Source of the DNA: Hyphomonadaceae bacterium
Lineage (GTDB): Bacteria > Pseudomonadota > Alphaproteobacteria > Rhizobiales > Hyphomicrobiaceae
Assembly (NCBI GenBank): GCA_019747815.1
Contig: JAIEQJ010000050.1
Span: 62,001 to 126,000, forward strand
DNA: 64,000 bases
Direction: 5' to 3'
Both the position numbers and the translations under genes were made by a program. Positions 17,850-28,122 of the stretch are shown here, in pieces. A model generated the notes under the pieces. It saw only the letters and a program-made list of their open reading frames with translations, made no database searches and was not told the origin of the DNA. Position 1 is the first letter of the stretch. Every line of letters begins with the position of its first letter.

Positions 17850-19919
17850 GTGGTGCAGATGCTGAGTAGGGCAGTCCTCGAAGATGTTTCCGCCCCGACG
17901 CCGTCGTCCGCACAACCTGATGTGCTGCGCGTTGACGATCTTCACGTTGAGTTTTCCACTGCACGAGGTGTTGTCAGAGCTGTCGACGGTGTGTCCTACA
18001 CCGTACGACGGGGCGAGATCGTAGCGCTGGTTGGCGAGTCAGGTTGCGGCAAGTCTGTCTCATCCCTCGCCATTATGCGGCTGTTAGCCGAGCCCGTAGG
18101 CCGCATCACCTCTGGCAGCATTGTCTTCGACGGACGCGATCTACTTTGCCTGCCCGAAGCGCAGATGCGCGGGATACGCGGTCGCGACATCTCGATGATC
18201 TTTCAAGAGCCGATGACTTCGCTCAACCCGGTTCTCAGCATCGAAACCCAATTGACTGAACCGCTCGTGGCGCATCTGGGCATGAATCAGAGCCAGGCAC
18301 ACAAGCGCGCAATCGAACTACTCGGCATGGTTGGAATTACCGATGCCGAGCGTCGCCTCCGACAATATCCGCATCAATTGTCCGGCGGCATGCGGCAGCG
18401 AGTAATGATTGCCATGGGGCTGGCCTGCAATCCCAAGCTGATTATTGCAGACGAGCCGACGACGGCGCTCGACGTCACGATCCAAGCTCAGATCCTCGAG
18501 CTTATGAAGGACCTTTCTCGCCGGCTACATATCGCGCTGGTGATTATCACTCACAACCTAGGCTTGGTCGCGCGTTACGCGGACCGTGTCAACATCATGT
18601 ATGGCGGCAAGATCGTCGAGCAGGGCGATGCTTTGAATGTGTTCACGCGCTCTCGTCACCCCTACACGTTGGGCCTCATGCGGTCGGTTCCCCGCTTGAA
18701 CCTGCCCCGCGTAGGGAAGCTTGCAACCATCGAGGGCTTGCCGCCGAACCTTCTCAACCCCCCTTGGGGATGCCGGTTTGCCCCACGGTGTGAGTTCCGG
18801 ATCGACCTGTGTGGCAAGCCGCCGGACCTTGTCGAGGTCGAGCGCGCGCATCACGCGCGCTGCTTTCGTACGCATGAGCTAGCGGGACTAACAAGCAAGG
18901 CTGCAGTCGCTGCACCGGCGGCAGCTGCCGTTCCTGCGGGTGCGCCACTGTTGAAGGTACGAGACCTTTCCAAGCACTTTGCTATTCGGCAGACGGAGGT
19001 GTCGGTACTGTCGCGCAAACAGGCGGTAGTGCGTGCTGTGAATGGAGTCTCGTTCGACATTGGCCGCGGTGACACTCTAGGTCTCGTCGGAGAATCCGGT
19101 TGCGGCAAGACCACCGTAGGCCGGCTTATTCTCAATCTTGAAAGTGTGACGGCTGGTAAAATCGAGTATGCGGGCGCCGACATCTCGCTGCTCGACCGGC
19201 CGGCGGTGCTTGCCCTGCGCAAGAAGATTCAGGCCATCTTCCAGGATCCGTTTTCGTCCCTAAATCCGAGAATGTCGGTTGGGCAGATCATTGCCGAGCC
19301 GCTGCTTGTTTTTGGTCTGGCCAAGAGTCGAAAAGCAGCTCGGCAGCGCGTGGCTGAACTGCTCTCTCAGGTTGGGCTCTATCCTTACCTTTCGGAACGA
19401 TACCCTCACCAACTCTCCGGGGGACAGCGGCAACGAGTCGGCATAGCCCGCGCGCTCGCCATGGAGCCGGAATTTATTGTCTGCGACGAAGCGGTGTCTG
19501 CGCTCGATGTCTCTGTGCAGGGGCAGATCATCAATCTGTTGGACGAACTGCAATCTCGTCTCGGGTTGACGTATTTGTTCATCGCGCACGATTTGGCGGT
19601 GGTCAGGCATATCTCCAAACGCGTCGCGGTTATGTACTTGGGGCGTATCGTTGAAATCGCCGATCGTGATGATCTCTACCAAAATCCCAAACATCCCTAT
19701 ACGCGCGCGCTGTTGGACGCAGCCCCGATCCCTGATCCGGTTACCGAGCGAGCTCGCCCCGCGAAACTGCTCCATGGCGAACTGCCGTCGGTGCTGAAGC
19801 CGCCTTCCGGATGCGTATTCTCCAGTCGCTGCCCTATGGCGAGCGCTGAATGCCGTCAGGAGCCGCCACAAGTGCGTGATCTCGGTGCCCACCACCTGGT
19901 CGCGTGCCACAAAGTCTAG
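17850..19919 (+). CDS. Fused peptide-type ABC transporter ATPase (DppD-DppF-like)
   Basis: A 689-residue protein made of two ABC ATPases in tandem. Half 1 (~25-340) has [16 protein letters not shown] and DEPTTALD, then an oligopeptide-type C-terminal CxF-x3-C extension ([10 protein letters not shown]). Half 2 (~365-689) has [16 protein letters not shown] and DEAVSALD, with a similar extension ([10 protein letters not shown]). Note Ala for Pro in the second Walker B (DEAVSALD). It energises the two downstream permeases. The start may be GTG 17850 or ATG 17859. Confidence 0.93.
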   Translation: MVQMLSRAVLEDVSAPTPSSAQPDVLRVDDLHVEFSTARGVVRAVDGVSYTVRRGEIVALVGESGCGKSVSSLAIMRLLAEPVGRITSGSIVFDGRDLLCLPEAQMRGIRGRDISMIFQEPMTSLNPVLSIETQLTEPLVAHLGMNQSQAHKRAIELLGMVGITDAERRLRQYPHQLSGGMRQRVMIAMGLACNPKLIIADEPTTALDVTIQAQILELMKDLSRRLHIALVIITHNLGLVARYADRVNIMYGGKIVEQGDALNVFTRSRHPYTLGLMRSVPRLNLPRVGKLATIEGLPPNLLNPPWGCRFAPRCEFRIDLCGKPPDLVEVERAHHARCFRTHELAGLTSKAAVAAPAAAAVPAGAPLLKVRDLSKHFAIRQTEVSVLSRKQAVVRAVNGVSFDIGRGDTLGLVGESGCGKTTVGRLILNLESVTAGKIEYAGADISLLDRPAVLALRKKIQAIFQDPFSSLNPRMSVGQIIAEPLLVFGLAKSRKAARQRVAELLSQVGLYPYLSERYPHQLSGGQRQRVGIARALAMEPEFIVCDEAVSALDVSVQGQIINLLDELQSRLGLTYLFIAHDLAVVRHISKRVAVMYLGRIVEIADRDDLYQNPKHPYTRALLDAAPIPDPVTERARPAKLLHGELPSVLKPPSGCVFSSRCPMASAECRQEPPQVRDLGAHHLVACHKV

Positions 19920-19935
19920 AACTGGGAGAAACGCG

Positions 19936-21510
19936 ATGGGACGCAAACTAGTATGGGCAGGTGTGTTGCTAGCTCTGTCGATGCCTGGGCCGGCTTTTGC
20001 CGACCAGCCAACCAAAGGCGGCATTTTGAGCTTTGCGATTGGCGGCGAAGCGCCGAACTACGACTGCCACGCCAACTACAGCTTTTCAGCTATCCACTGG
20101 TTGGCACCGCACTACTCGACTTTGCTCAAATTCGATACTTCCGCCTATCCCTCCATCGTTCCCGACGTCGCGGAGAGCTATTCCGTTTCTGACGATCAGC
20201 TGACCTATACCTTCAAGCTGCGAAGGAACGTGCAGTTTCACGACGGTTCGCCGATGACCTCGGCCGACGTGAAAGCAACGTACGAACGGATCAGTAAGCC
20301 GCCCAAAGACGTCATCTCACTGCGCTCAACCCTGTTTGAGGACGTGGCGTCGATTGAAACACCCGATCCGTTCACTATCGTTTTCAAATTGTCGAAGCGT
20401 GACGCTTCGATGCTCGCCAACTTCGCCAGTCCCTGGAACTGCATCTACTCTGGCGACAAACTGGCCAAGGATGCAAACTTTCCGCGCACCAGCATCATGG
20501 GGACGGGGCCATTCGTGTTTGTCGAGCATGCCAAGGGCTCGCATTGGGTCGGCAAACGTTTCGACCGCTACTTCATTGAAGGCAAACCTTATCTCGACGG
20601 GTTTCGGGCGGTCTTGATGTCCGGTCCGGCAATGATCAACGCATTGCAGGGGGGACAGATTGTTGCCGAGTTTCGTGGCTTCTCACCCGCGGAGAAATCT
20701 CGGCTGGTTGACGCCCTGGGAGACAAGGCGACCGTGCAGGAGTCCGGCTGGTCATGCAAACTCGACATCTTGTTCAATACGGCAAAGAAGCCGTTCGACG
20801 ATGTTCGGATCCGGCGCGCCCTCAACATCGCCATCGGGCGCTGGGATGGTGCTCGCAGCCTACAGCGAGTGGCTTTCGTACGCGAAGTCGGCGGGGTAAT
20901 CCGTCCCGGCTACGAGTTTGCGGCAAAGAAAGAAGAGCTAACCAAGTATCCAGGCTACTCAGAGGATATTGCCGCGGCGAGAAGCGAAGCCAAGCGGCTC
21001 CTCAAGGAAGCGGGCGTCGAAAACCTCAAGGTCACGCTCCTCAATCGCAACCTTTCCATGCCCTATACGCCGACCGGTCTGTTCGTCATCGACCAATGGC
21101 GCCAGGTGGGGGTCTCGGTCGACCACGTTCAGCTCGAGACGTCGCCCTATCAGGCGAGTTTGCAATCCGGAAACTACGATGTGGGCATCAACGCCGCGTG
21201 CGATTTCATGGACGAGCCAAACTTGCAGCTGCTGAACTACATCTCGAAGGATTTGAGCTCGCTGAACTACGGCAACTACATCGACCGCACCCTGGACGAC
21301 CTCTATGAAAAGCAGAAACGCGCAGCCAACAAGGCGGAACGTTACGCGCTCGTGAGACAGTTCGAACAACGCCTGTTCCACGAAGCCTATACGGCGCCCC
21401 TGATCTGGTGGCACCGCATCGTGGTGCATCACAAGCAGGTGCGGGGTTGGTACATCACGCCCAGCCACTACCTCGGCCAGGATCTGGCGAGCCTTTGGCT
21501 CGCAAGATAA
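19936..21510 (+). CDS. ABC transporter substrate-binding protein, family 5
   Basis: A 524-residue SBP_bac_5 protein (oligopeptide/nickel/glutathione-binding class) with a Sec signal peptide ending in PAFA-D near residue 23. Family signatures include TYTFKLRRNVQFHDGSP and the C-terminal GWYITPSHY. The ATG at 19936 has GGAG upstream, 16 bp after the ATPase gene. The ligand cannot be told from sequence; the linked phosphonoacetate hydrolase hints at a phosphono compound. Confidence 0.93.
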   Translation: MGRKLVWAGVLLALSMPGPAFADQPTKGGILSFAIGGEAPNYDCHANYSFSAIHWLAPHYSTLLKFDTSAYPSIVPDVAESYSVSDDQLTYTFKLRRNVQFHDGSPMTSADVKATYERISKPPKDVISLRSTLFEDVASIETPDPFTIVFKLSKRDASMLANFASPWNCIYSGDKLAKDANFPRTSIMGTGPFVFVEHAKGSHWVGKRFDRYFIEGKPYLDGFRAVLMSGPAMINALQGGQIVAEFRGFSPAEKSRLVDALGDKATVQESGWSCKLDILFNTAKKPFDDVRIRRALNIAIGRWDGARSLQRVAFVREVGGVIRPGYEFAAKKEELTKYPGYSEDIAAARSEAKRLLKEAGVENLKVTLLNRNLSMPYTPTGLFVIDQWRQVGVSVDHVQLETSPYQASLQSGNYDVGINAACDFMDEPNLQLLNYISKDLSSLNYGNYIDRTLDDLYEKQKRAANKAERYALVRQFEQRLFHEAYTAPLIWWHRIVVHHKQVRGWYITPSHYLGQDLASLWLAR

Positions 21511-21528
21511 CAACGGGAGCGCTTGCTC

Positions 21529-22482
21529 GTGCTGTCCTACGTTGGCTACCGTCTTCTCCTCGTGGTGCCGACCCTTGTTGGCGTGGCTCTGCTCATCTTT
21601 TTGATGCTGAGGGTTCTGCCCGGCGACGTGGTCGAGATCAAACTACGCGGTGACGGTGGCCACGTCACACAGGACGTCGTTGAACGCGAGCGGCACAGGC
21701 TCGGCCTGGATAAACCGATGCTCACACAACTCGTCAATTGGATGGTGGGTTTGGCGCGGCTTGATCTGGGCACCTCCATGTGGACAGGCAGGCCCGTGGC
21801 CGAAGAGATCGGGGCACGTCTGGAGCTGTCGCTGCAGGTGGCGGTGATGGCAACTCTGATCGCGGTTCTGATAGCCATTCCGCTCGGTACTCTTTCGGCG
21901 TTGTTCAAAGATAGCGCGGTCGACTATGTGGTGCGCATCGTTACGATCAGCGGTTTGGCCTTGCCGTCGTTCTGGCTGGGCATGCTTATCATCCTGACGC
22001 TTCTTTACGTTTTTAGCTGGTCTCCGCCGATCACCTACACACCGTTCTACCAGGATCCGTTGGCCAATCTCGCGCAGCTGATCTGGCCGGCACTTGCTGT
22101 CGGCTACCGCTACGCCGCAGTGGTGGCGCGCATGGTGCGCTCCTCACTGATTGAGGTCCTGCGTGAGGACTACATTCGTACCGCCCGTGCCAAAGGCATT
22201 GTTCCACGCTTGGTTGTCATTCGGCACGCGTTGCCCAATGCGTTGCTTCCCGCCATCACGGTGATCGGTCTTGAATTCGCATTCTTGATCGGCGGGTTGG
22301 TCGTGACCGAGCAAGTGTTCAACCTCAACGGTATCGGCAAGCTGTTTGTGCAAGCGGTCAGCCGCAACGACTTCACGCTTATTCAAGGCCTGGTGATGCT
22401 GCTGGCCGTCATTTTTGTGCTGGTCAATCTGCTTGTCGACTTGTTCTACGCCGTCCTCGATCCGCGCGTTCGCTACCGGTAA
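21529..22482 (+). CDS. Peptide-type ABC permease (DppB-like)
   Basis: A permease of about 317 residues with six predicted membrane spans and the EAA loop (DYIRTARAKGI). The GTG at 21529 is nine bases from GGGAG; a TTG at 21523 is possible but too close to that site. It ends overlapping the next permease by one base (TAATG). Confidence 0.92.
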   Translation: MLSYVGYRLLLVVPTLVGVALLIFLMLRVLPGDVVEIKLRGDGGHVTQDVVERERHRLGLDKPMLTQLVNWMVGLARLDLGTSMWTGRPVAEEIGARLELSLQVAVMATLIAVLIAIPLGTLSALFKDSAVDYVVRIVTISGLALPSFWLGMLIILTLLYVFSWSPPITYTPFYQDPLANLAQLIWPALAVGYRYAAVVARMVRSSLIEVLREDYIRTARAKGIVPRLVVIRHALPNALLPAITVIGLEFAFLIGGLVVTEQVFNLNGIGKLFVQAVSRNDFTLIQGLVMLLAVIFVLVNLLVDLFYAVLDPRVRYR

Positions 22483-23381
22483 TGACCATGACAGCAACAA
22501 CGCACCGCGTTCGTGAAGGCAAGCTCGCACGTGTCGCGGTCGGAATGGCGCGGTTTACATTGACGCAGCCGCTCGGAACTTTGGGACTGCTGTTTGTGCT
22601 CGTGATGGCTGCCGCCGCCTTGCTGGCGGATTGGGCGCCATATGACCCTACGGCTTTCGACATGAGTGCAATGCTTGCGCCGCCGTCGAGGGAGCACTGG
22701 TTTGGGACCGATGCGTTCGGTCGCGATATCTTTACGCGCGTCATCTATGGAGCCCGCACGGCGCTGGCCATAGGCTTTCTGTCATCTTTGATTGGCTGTA
22801 CGGTCGGTGCGATCTTGGGCGTTGCATCCGCCTATTTCGGCGGGCGTATCGACCTCGTGATCCAGCGCTGCGTCGACATTCTGCTCTCATTTCCCATTAT
22901 CGTGTTGGCTTTGGTGGTGGTTGCGATGCTCGGCAAGCGCATGGTGCTCGGCATCGACGTCAATTTGGTTGTGGCGATCTCGCTGCCGATCATACCCAAG
23001 GTTGCGCGGGTTGCGCGGGCCGCCGCATTGACGATCCGAGAGATGCCCTACATCGACGCGGCGCGCGTGGCCGGTTTTTCACACGCACGGATTATTTTTC
23101 GGCACATTTGTCCCAATATCGCCGCCCCATATCTCATCATGTTCACCGCCTATATTGCGCAAGCCATCTTGCTCGAGGCATCGCTTTCTTTTCTCGGCCT
23201 CGGCGTGACCGAGCCGACGCCGGCTTGGGGGCTCATGCTATCCGGCAATGCGGTTGAGTTTTACCGAGAAGCACCGTGGATGATCCTGTTCCCCGGTTTG
23301 GCAATCACGCTTGCCGTCTTTGCTTTCAACCTGTTCGGTGATTCACTCAGAGACTGGCTCGATCCCAAATTCAAGACCTGA
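22482..23381 (+). CDS. Peptide-type ABC permease (DppC-like)
   Basis: A 299-residue permease with the N-terminal DppC domain (HWFGTDAFGRDIFTRVIYG) and the EAA loop (YIDAARVAGFSHARI). It starts on the last base of the previous stop, so the two permeases are translationally coupled. Confidence 0.92.
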   Translation: MTMTATTHRVREGKLARVAVGMARFTLTQPLGTLGLLFVLVMAAAALLADWAPYDPTAFDMSAMLAPPSREHWFGTDAFGRDIFTRVIYGARTALAIGFLSSLIGCTVGAILGVASAYFGGRIDLVIQRCVDILLSFPIIVLALVVVAMLGKRMVLGIDVNLVVAISLPIIPKVARVARAAALTIREMPYIDAARVAGFSHARIIFRHICPNIAAPYLIMFTAYIAQAILLEASLSFLGLGVTEPTPAWGLMLSGNAVEFYREAPWMILFPGLAITLAVFAFNLFGDSLRDWLDPKFKT

Positions 23382-23519
23382 AGCTTGCAGGCATCCATGC
23401 TCGACCTTGACGCTGTTGGCGTGGGGAGCAATGGTCCGCAGGGAGAAGACGCTGCGACCGTGCACGGCGACCGCAAGCTCGGTCCATGCGGGCGCGGGTG
23501 TGCGAGAGGAGGGCTGGGT

Positions 23520-24497
23520 GTGAAGCGTCGTGCCGAGGACGAGACGCGTAGCGAAAGCGTTGCGCCGTCCCTGCAATCTGACCTGATTGCGCGCATCTGC
23601 TGGTATCATTTTCGGGAAGGGCAAACGCAGCAAGAGGTCGCAGACCGAGTGGGGCTAAGCCGCGCCACCATTAACAAGATTATCAGCGATGCATTCCGGC
23701 AGGGCGTGGTGCGCATCTCCATCGATTCGCCGGTGGCGCCGTGCTTGGAGCTGGAGGCGCGTCTGCGCGAAAAATTCCGACTTCGCGACGTGGTGGTGGC
23801 GCCATCACCGGTGGATGAGGACAATGTGCGCAACAGCGTCGGCATAGCCACCGGCGAATATATTTCCAAGACCTTGCTGAAAGATCAGATCCTGGCGCTG
23901 AGCTGGGGTGGCACCATCTACTCCGCAGCGCAATCCCTCAAACCGCGGTCGAAAGCGGGAAATGTCATCGTTTCGCTCTCCGGCGGATTGGCACGCAGCA
24001 CCATCATCAATCCCTACGACAACGCCGCCACGTTCGCGAAAATTCTTGACGCCGAGTGCTTTTACATGACGGCACCGATGGTTGCAGACAGCCGCGCGAC
24101 CAGGGACGCGCTGATGCGATCGACGCCCATCCGAGTGGTCTTGGAGATGGTCGCCAAGGCGGATATTGCTCTGTTGACGGCCGTCGACCTTACGTCCAAG
24201 ACCTGGATCATCAAGCATGGTGCCTTGACCAAGGACATGCTCAGATCCTTGGCGGCCGCCGGGTCGGTCGGGGGAGTGTGCGATCAGTACCTTGACGCAG
24301 CTGGAGGCGTCGTCGACCACCCCATCAACCAATGCGCGGTGGCAGCGCCACTGGACGTCATCCGTAAAATTCCGCATGTCGTCCTCTGCGCTGGAGGCGC
24401 GTTCAAGGTTCCGATCATTCGCGCCATTCTTGCCTCCAAGTTGGTCCACTCGCTCATTACCGATGAGCGAGCGGCAGCCCTGCTGCTCAAGGCGTGA
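23520..24497 (+). CDS. SorC/DeoR-like sugar-binding-type transcriptional regulator
   Basis: About 325 residues from the GTG at 23520, which has a GAGGAGGG site. The N-terminal HTH (QQEVADRVGLSRATINKII) is followed by a SorC-type effector domain (ALSWGGTIYSAAQSL, VIVSLSGGLAR). These regulators bind a phosphorylated sugar or small metabolite. Located between the transporter and enzyme genes, it probably controls this cluster. Confidence 0.88.
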   Translation: MKRRAEDETRSESVAPSLQSDLIARICWYHFREGQTQQEVADRVGLSRATINKIISDAFRQGVVRISIDSPVAPCLELEARLREKFRLRDVVVAPSPVDEDNVRNSVGIATGEYISKTLLKDQILALSWGGTIYSAAQSLKPRSKAGNVIVSLSGGLARSTIINPYDNAATFAKILDAECFYMTAPMVADSRATRDALMRSTPIRVVLEMVAKADIALLTAVDLTSKTWIIKHGALTKDMLRSLAAAGSVGGVCDQYLDAAGGVVDHPINQCAVAAPLDVIRKIPHVVLCAGGAFKVPIIRAILASKLVHSLITDERAAALLLKA

Positions 24498-24534
24498 GCG
24501 TCAACGGTCGGTGCCGGAGAAGGCGCACGCGCCC

Positions 24535-24570
24535 TTGACAAATGACAAATCATAAATGCAAATGTAAATC
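24535..24570 (+). promoter_or_regulatory. AT-rich promoter/operator before the CoA-transferase gene
   Basis: TTGACA at 24535-24540 is followed by AT-rich repeated ATGACAAAT/ATGCAAAT-like units up to 24570, in otherwise GC-rich DNA. It holds a plausible -35 and short direct repeats that could bind the adjacent SorC-like regulator. Confidence 0.35.
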
Positions 24571-24597
24571 ACTTTCGTGCTAGTCAAGGGTTATGTC

Positions 24598-25821
24598 ATG
24601 TCTCAGGCAACGGGTGCACTCTCCGGTATCCGGGTGCTCGATCTCAGTCGCGTTCTTGCCGGTCCGTCCTGTACGCAGCTGCTCGGCGACCTCGGTGCTG
24701 AGATCATCAAGGTGGAGCGGCCAGGGGTCGGGGACGAAACGCGGACCTGGGGGCCGCCCTATGTCCGCGATACCAAAGGTCAGGACACGACCGAGAGCGG
24801 CTACTACCTCTCGTGCAACCGCAACAAGCGTTCCCTGACGATTGATATGAGCAAGCCGAAGGGCGTCGAGCTGATAAAGCGCTTGGCAGCAAAATGCGAT
24901 GTCTTGATTGAGAATTTCAAAGTCGGCGGACTCGCCAAGCTAGGGCTGGGATACGAGCACCTCAAAGATGTGATTCCAAGGCTCGTCTATTGTTCGATCA
25001 CAGGCTATGGCCAGCACGGACCTTATGCAGCACGACCCGGCTACGACATGGTTGCCCAGGGTATCGGCGGCTTGATCAGCATGACAGGCGAGCCGGACCG
25101 GCCCCCGGTCAAAGTTCCGATCGCAGTCAACGATGTGATTACAGGGCTCTACGCTAGTGTCGGTATCTTGGCAGCATTGCGCCATCGCGACGCAACGGGC
25201 AAAGGGCAGCACATAGACCTCGGGTTGCTCGATGTGCAAGTCGGCTGGCTTTACAATCAGGGACTCAACTACCTGACGGGCGGGGGCATTCCGCAGCGAC
25301 TAGGTACGGCTCACCCCAATACAGTTCCCTATCAGGTGTTTCCTACGAGTGACGGCTGGGTCATCGTGGCAGCAAACAACGACGGACAGTTCAAACGCTT
25401 GTGCGAAACTGCTGGTCGACCGGAGCTGAGTATCGATCCCCGATTTGCAGTCAATTCGGAGCGCGTTCGCAATCGCGACATCCTGATCGAGATCGTTACT
25501 GACTTGCTGAAGGCGAGGACTACTGCGTTTTGGATCGAAGCACTCGAGAAATGCAATGTTCCATGCTCTCCCGTGAACAACGTCGAGCAGGTGTTCCAGG
25601 ACCCGCATGTTTTGTTCCGGGAAATGAAGATCGCTCTACCGCATGCAAAGAGCGGCAAAGGTACGGTCGACCTGATTGGGTGTCCGTTAAGACTTTCGGA
25701 GACACCGGTGAGCTACCGGCTGCCGCCGCCTGTTCTGGGAGAACACACCGAGAGCGTTCTGCGAGACATGGGTTTGCAAGAAGCGGAGCTCGAAGCGCTC
25801 AAGGCCGACGCGATCATATAG
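24598..25821 (+). CDS. CaiB/BaiF-family CoA-transferase
   Basis: A 407-residue class III CoA-transferase. It has GIRVLDLSRVLAGP at the N-terminus, the CoA-binding LGDLGAEIIKVE segment, NRNKRS and the catalytic Asp in GYDMVAQGIGG. It moves CoA between carboxylic acids. The ATG at 24598 follows AAGGG; an ORF extension to 24577 is unlikely. Beside a phosphonoacetate hydrolase, acetate or a phosphono-acid could be the acyl partner; that is inference. Confidence 0.93.
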   Translation: MSQATGALSGIRVLDLSRVLAGPSCTQLLGDLGAEIIKVERPGVGDETRTWGPPYVRDTKGQDTTESGYYLSCNRNKRSLTIDMSKPKGVELIKRLAAKCDVLIENFKVGGLAKLGLGYEHLKDVIPRLVYCSITGYGQHGPYAARPGYDMVAQGIGGLISMTGEPDRPPVKVPIAVNDVITGLYASVGILAALRHRDATGKGQHIDLGLLDVQVGWLYNQGLNYLTGGGIPQRLGTAHPNTVPYQVFPTSDGWVIVAANNDGQFKRLCETAGRPELSIDPRFAVNSERVRNRDILIEIVTDLLKARTTAFWIEALEKCNVPCSPVNNVEQVFQDPHVLFREMKIALPHAKSGKGTVDLIGCPLRLSETPVSYRLPPPVLGEHTESVLRDMGLQEAELEALKADAII

Positions 25822-25832
25822 GGCAAATCAAA

Positions 25833-26573
25833 ATGAAAGTGACCGTGACCTTCGTTGGTGCTGGCGACGCTTTCGGTTCCGGTGGGCGTTTTCAAACGTG
25901 CATCTTGGTTGACATGCCTGGATTGCGCTTTGCCGTAGACTTCGGTGCGTCCAGCCTTATTGCTCTGAACAAGCTCGGCATCCTGCACAATAGCATCGAC
26001 CTGGTTCTGCTCACTCATATTCACGCCGATCACTGCGGCGGAATCCCCATGATGCTCGCTGACGCCATGCTGGGCGCGAAGCGTAGCAAACCGCTGACGA
26101 TCGCCGGGCCCCGCGATATGAAATCGAGGATGGCCGGAGTGCGCGACGCACTCATGCCTGGGATGCACGCCATGGTGCCCAAGTTTCCCCTGTCGTATGT
26201 CGAGATGGAAACGCACCGCGTGAACGAAGTGTGCGGCTTGAAGGTGACGCCCTATCCCGCCGATCATACCAAGGAAACAAACCCGACTGGTTTGCGCATC
26301 GATTTGGGTGGCAAGGTCATCTCCTACACGGGCGACGGCGACTGGACCGAAGACACGCCGAAACTCGCCGACGGAGCCGACCTTCTGATTTGCGAATGCT
26401 ACTTCTATGAGAAGCCCATCCGCTATCACCTCAACTATCCCACCATCAGAGAGCGCAAGGGTCAGCTCAACGCTAAGCAGATTGTGCTGACCCATCTGGG
26501 TCCAGAGATGCTCAAGAACCGGCATCTCGTGCCGGAGATCTGCGCAGACGACGGCATGGTTCTGGAGATCTAG
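25833..26573 (+). CDS. Metallo-beta-lactamase-fold hydrolase
   Basis: A 246-residue MBL-fold protein with the metal motif THIHADHCGG, a later Asp in YTGDGDWTED, and a C-terminal His in LTHLGPEM. The overall form resembles RNase Z/PhnP-like phosphodiesterases. It follows the CoA-transferase by 11 bp. PhnP-type enzymes act in phosphonate breakdown, which suits the next gene, but the substrate is unknown. Confidence 0.88.
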   Translation: MKVTVTFVGAGDAFGSGGRFQTCILVDMPGLRFAVDFGASSLIALNKLGILHNSIDLVLLTHIHADHCGGIPMMLADAMLGAKRSKPLTIAGPRDMKSRMAGVRDALMPGMHAMVPKFPLSYVEMETHRVNEVCGLKVTPYPADHTKETNPTGLRIDLGGKVISYTGDGDWTEDTPKLADGADLLICECYFYEKPIRYHLNYPTIRERKGQLNAKQIVLTHLGPEMLKNRHLVPEICADDGMVLEI

Positions 26574-26883
26574 AGGCGGGCAATTGCAGGCGCTACCGCC
26601 AAGCCGGCCAAACGACGAAAGAGCGACCCGCGCCAAAAAAGATCATACGGCGCGATGTGTGCCGCGGGAATGAGGAAGCAGCTCTTGCTGTGATCTTAGG
26701 GGGAGCGACCGATGCGTCGCTTGTGGATCATAATACGGAATCTAAGGAAGCTGTTGATTGGATGCAGCCAGCGGCAGAAACCGCGGACGCCGGAGCAGGA
26801 TATCGTCCGCGAGGCGTGCTTCCGACACCCTTGGGCATGACGAGCCTCACTCGGCGCGCTGCATCACGGACAGGAGGAAACCA
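26574..26883 (+). other. Leader region before phosphonoacetate hydrolase gene
   Basis: A 310-bp stretch without a convincing gene. A CATAAT -10-like hexamer lies near 26729-26734, and a strong AGGAGG ribosome site precedes the ATG at 26884. The hydrolase gene may therefore have its own promoter. Confidence 0.3.
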
Positions 26884-28122
26884 ATGCCCAGCGCCAAAAT
26901 CATTCAGGTAAATGATCGCACCTACCGCTGGCCAGTCGATCCCGTCGTGGTGATCTGCTGTGATGGTAGCGAGCCTGAGTACATGGAGCGTGCCCTCACT
27001 GATCGTCTTATGCCCAATCTTGCACGCATGATCGCTAGGGGAGTGGATTTGCGCGCAGATAGCGTCATCCCGAGCTTCACCAACCCCAATAATCTCTCGA
27101 TCGTGACCGGACGTCCGCCGGCGGTGCACGGCATTTGCGGCAACTATTTCTACGACCGTGCATCCAAGACCGAGGTCATGATGAACGACCCGAAGTTTCT
27201 GCGTGCGCCAACAATATTCCAGGCTTTCCAAGAGCAAGGCGCAAGCGTTGCGGTCATCACTGCCAAAGACAAGCTGCGGCTCCTGCTCGGCCATGGTCTC
27301 CAGTTTGGTGAAGGCAAAGCCGTTTGCTTTTCCTCGGAGCGCTCCGACCAGTGCACTGTTGCGGCGAACGGGATCGTGGGCGTGCCGCAGTTGATTGCTA
27401 TGAATGTTCCTGACGTCTATTCTCTACAACTCTCTCAGTTCGTGTTTGCCGCAGGCGTGGTTTTGATGCGCCAGAGACGGCCAGATTTGATGTACCTATC
27501 AACCACGGACTTTGTTCAGCACATGTACGCGCCCGGTACGCCGGGTGCCGATGCCTTCTACAAGATGATGGACCGCTACCTTGGCGAGCTTGACGCGAGT
27601 GGTGCCGTGTTGGTTTTGACCGCTGATCACGGCATGAAAGACAAGCACCTTTCGTGTGGTACGCCCGATGTCGTATTCCTGCAAGACCAGCTCGACGAGT
27701 GGTTTGGTGCCTCCGCCTGTCGGGTCATCCTGCCCATTACCGACCCCTACGTCGTGCATCACGGCGCGCTTGGTTCCTTTGCCACCGTCTACATGGAGCA
27801 ACCTCTGGACGTCGCCTCAGTGATCGACCGAATCAAATCCCTGCCCGGTATCCACGTGGTCTTGGATGGCAAAGCGGGTTGTGCCGCTTTTGAGTTACCC
27901 GAAGATCGCCTCGGCGACATCATTGTTGTGTCCCGCGACACCAAAGTCCTCGGCACAAGCCGGAGCAAACACGACCTGTCTGCTCTCAAGGAGCCGCTGC
28001 GCTCTCACGGCGGCATCACAGAGCAACGTGTGCCGATGATCGTCAACCGCAAACTCGATAACATTCCTGCCAAGCTGCGCAACTTTGACGCGTTCTCCAT
28101 TGCTCTCAATCATGTGACATAA
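26884..28122 (+). CDS. phnA: Phosphonoacetate hydrolase (alkaline phosphatase superfamily)
   Basis: A 412-residue enzyme of family length. Residues expected for the two-zinc site and nucleophile are visible: Asp in CCDGSEPEY, nucleophilic Thr in PSFTNPNNLS, Asp and His in TTDFVQHMY, Asp-His in LTADHGMKD, and a C-terminal His in SHGGITEQ. The family cleaves the C-P bond of phosphonoacetate to acetate and phosphate. A strong AGGAGG site precedes the ATG. Given the arsenic genes on both sides, an As-containing analogue cannot be excluded. Confidence 0.92.
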   Translation: MPSAKIIQVNDRTYRWPVDPVVVICCDGSEPEYMERALTDRLMPNLARMIARGVDLRADSVIPSFTNPNNLSIVTGRPPAVHGICGNYFYDRASKTEVMMNDPKFLRAPTIFQAFQEQGASVAVITAKDKLRLLLGHGLQFGEGKAVCFSSERSDQCTVAANGIVGVPQLIAMNVPDVYSLQLSQFVFAAGVVLMRQRRPDLMYLSTTDFVQHMYAPGTPGADAFYKMMDRYLGELDASGAVLVLTADHGMKDKHLSCGTPDVVFLQDQLDEWFGASACRVILPITDPYVVHHGALGSFATVYMEQPLDVASVIDRIKSLPGIHVVLDGKAGCAAFELPEDRLGDIIVVSRDTKVLGTSRSKHDLSALKEPLRSHGGITEQRVPMIVNRKLDNIPAKLRNFDAFSIALNHVT

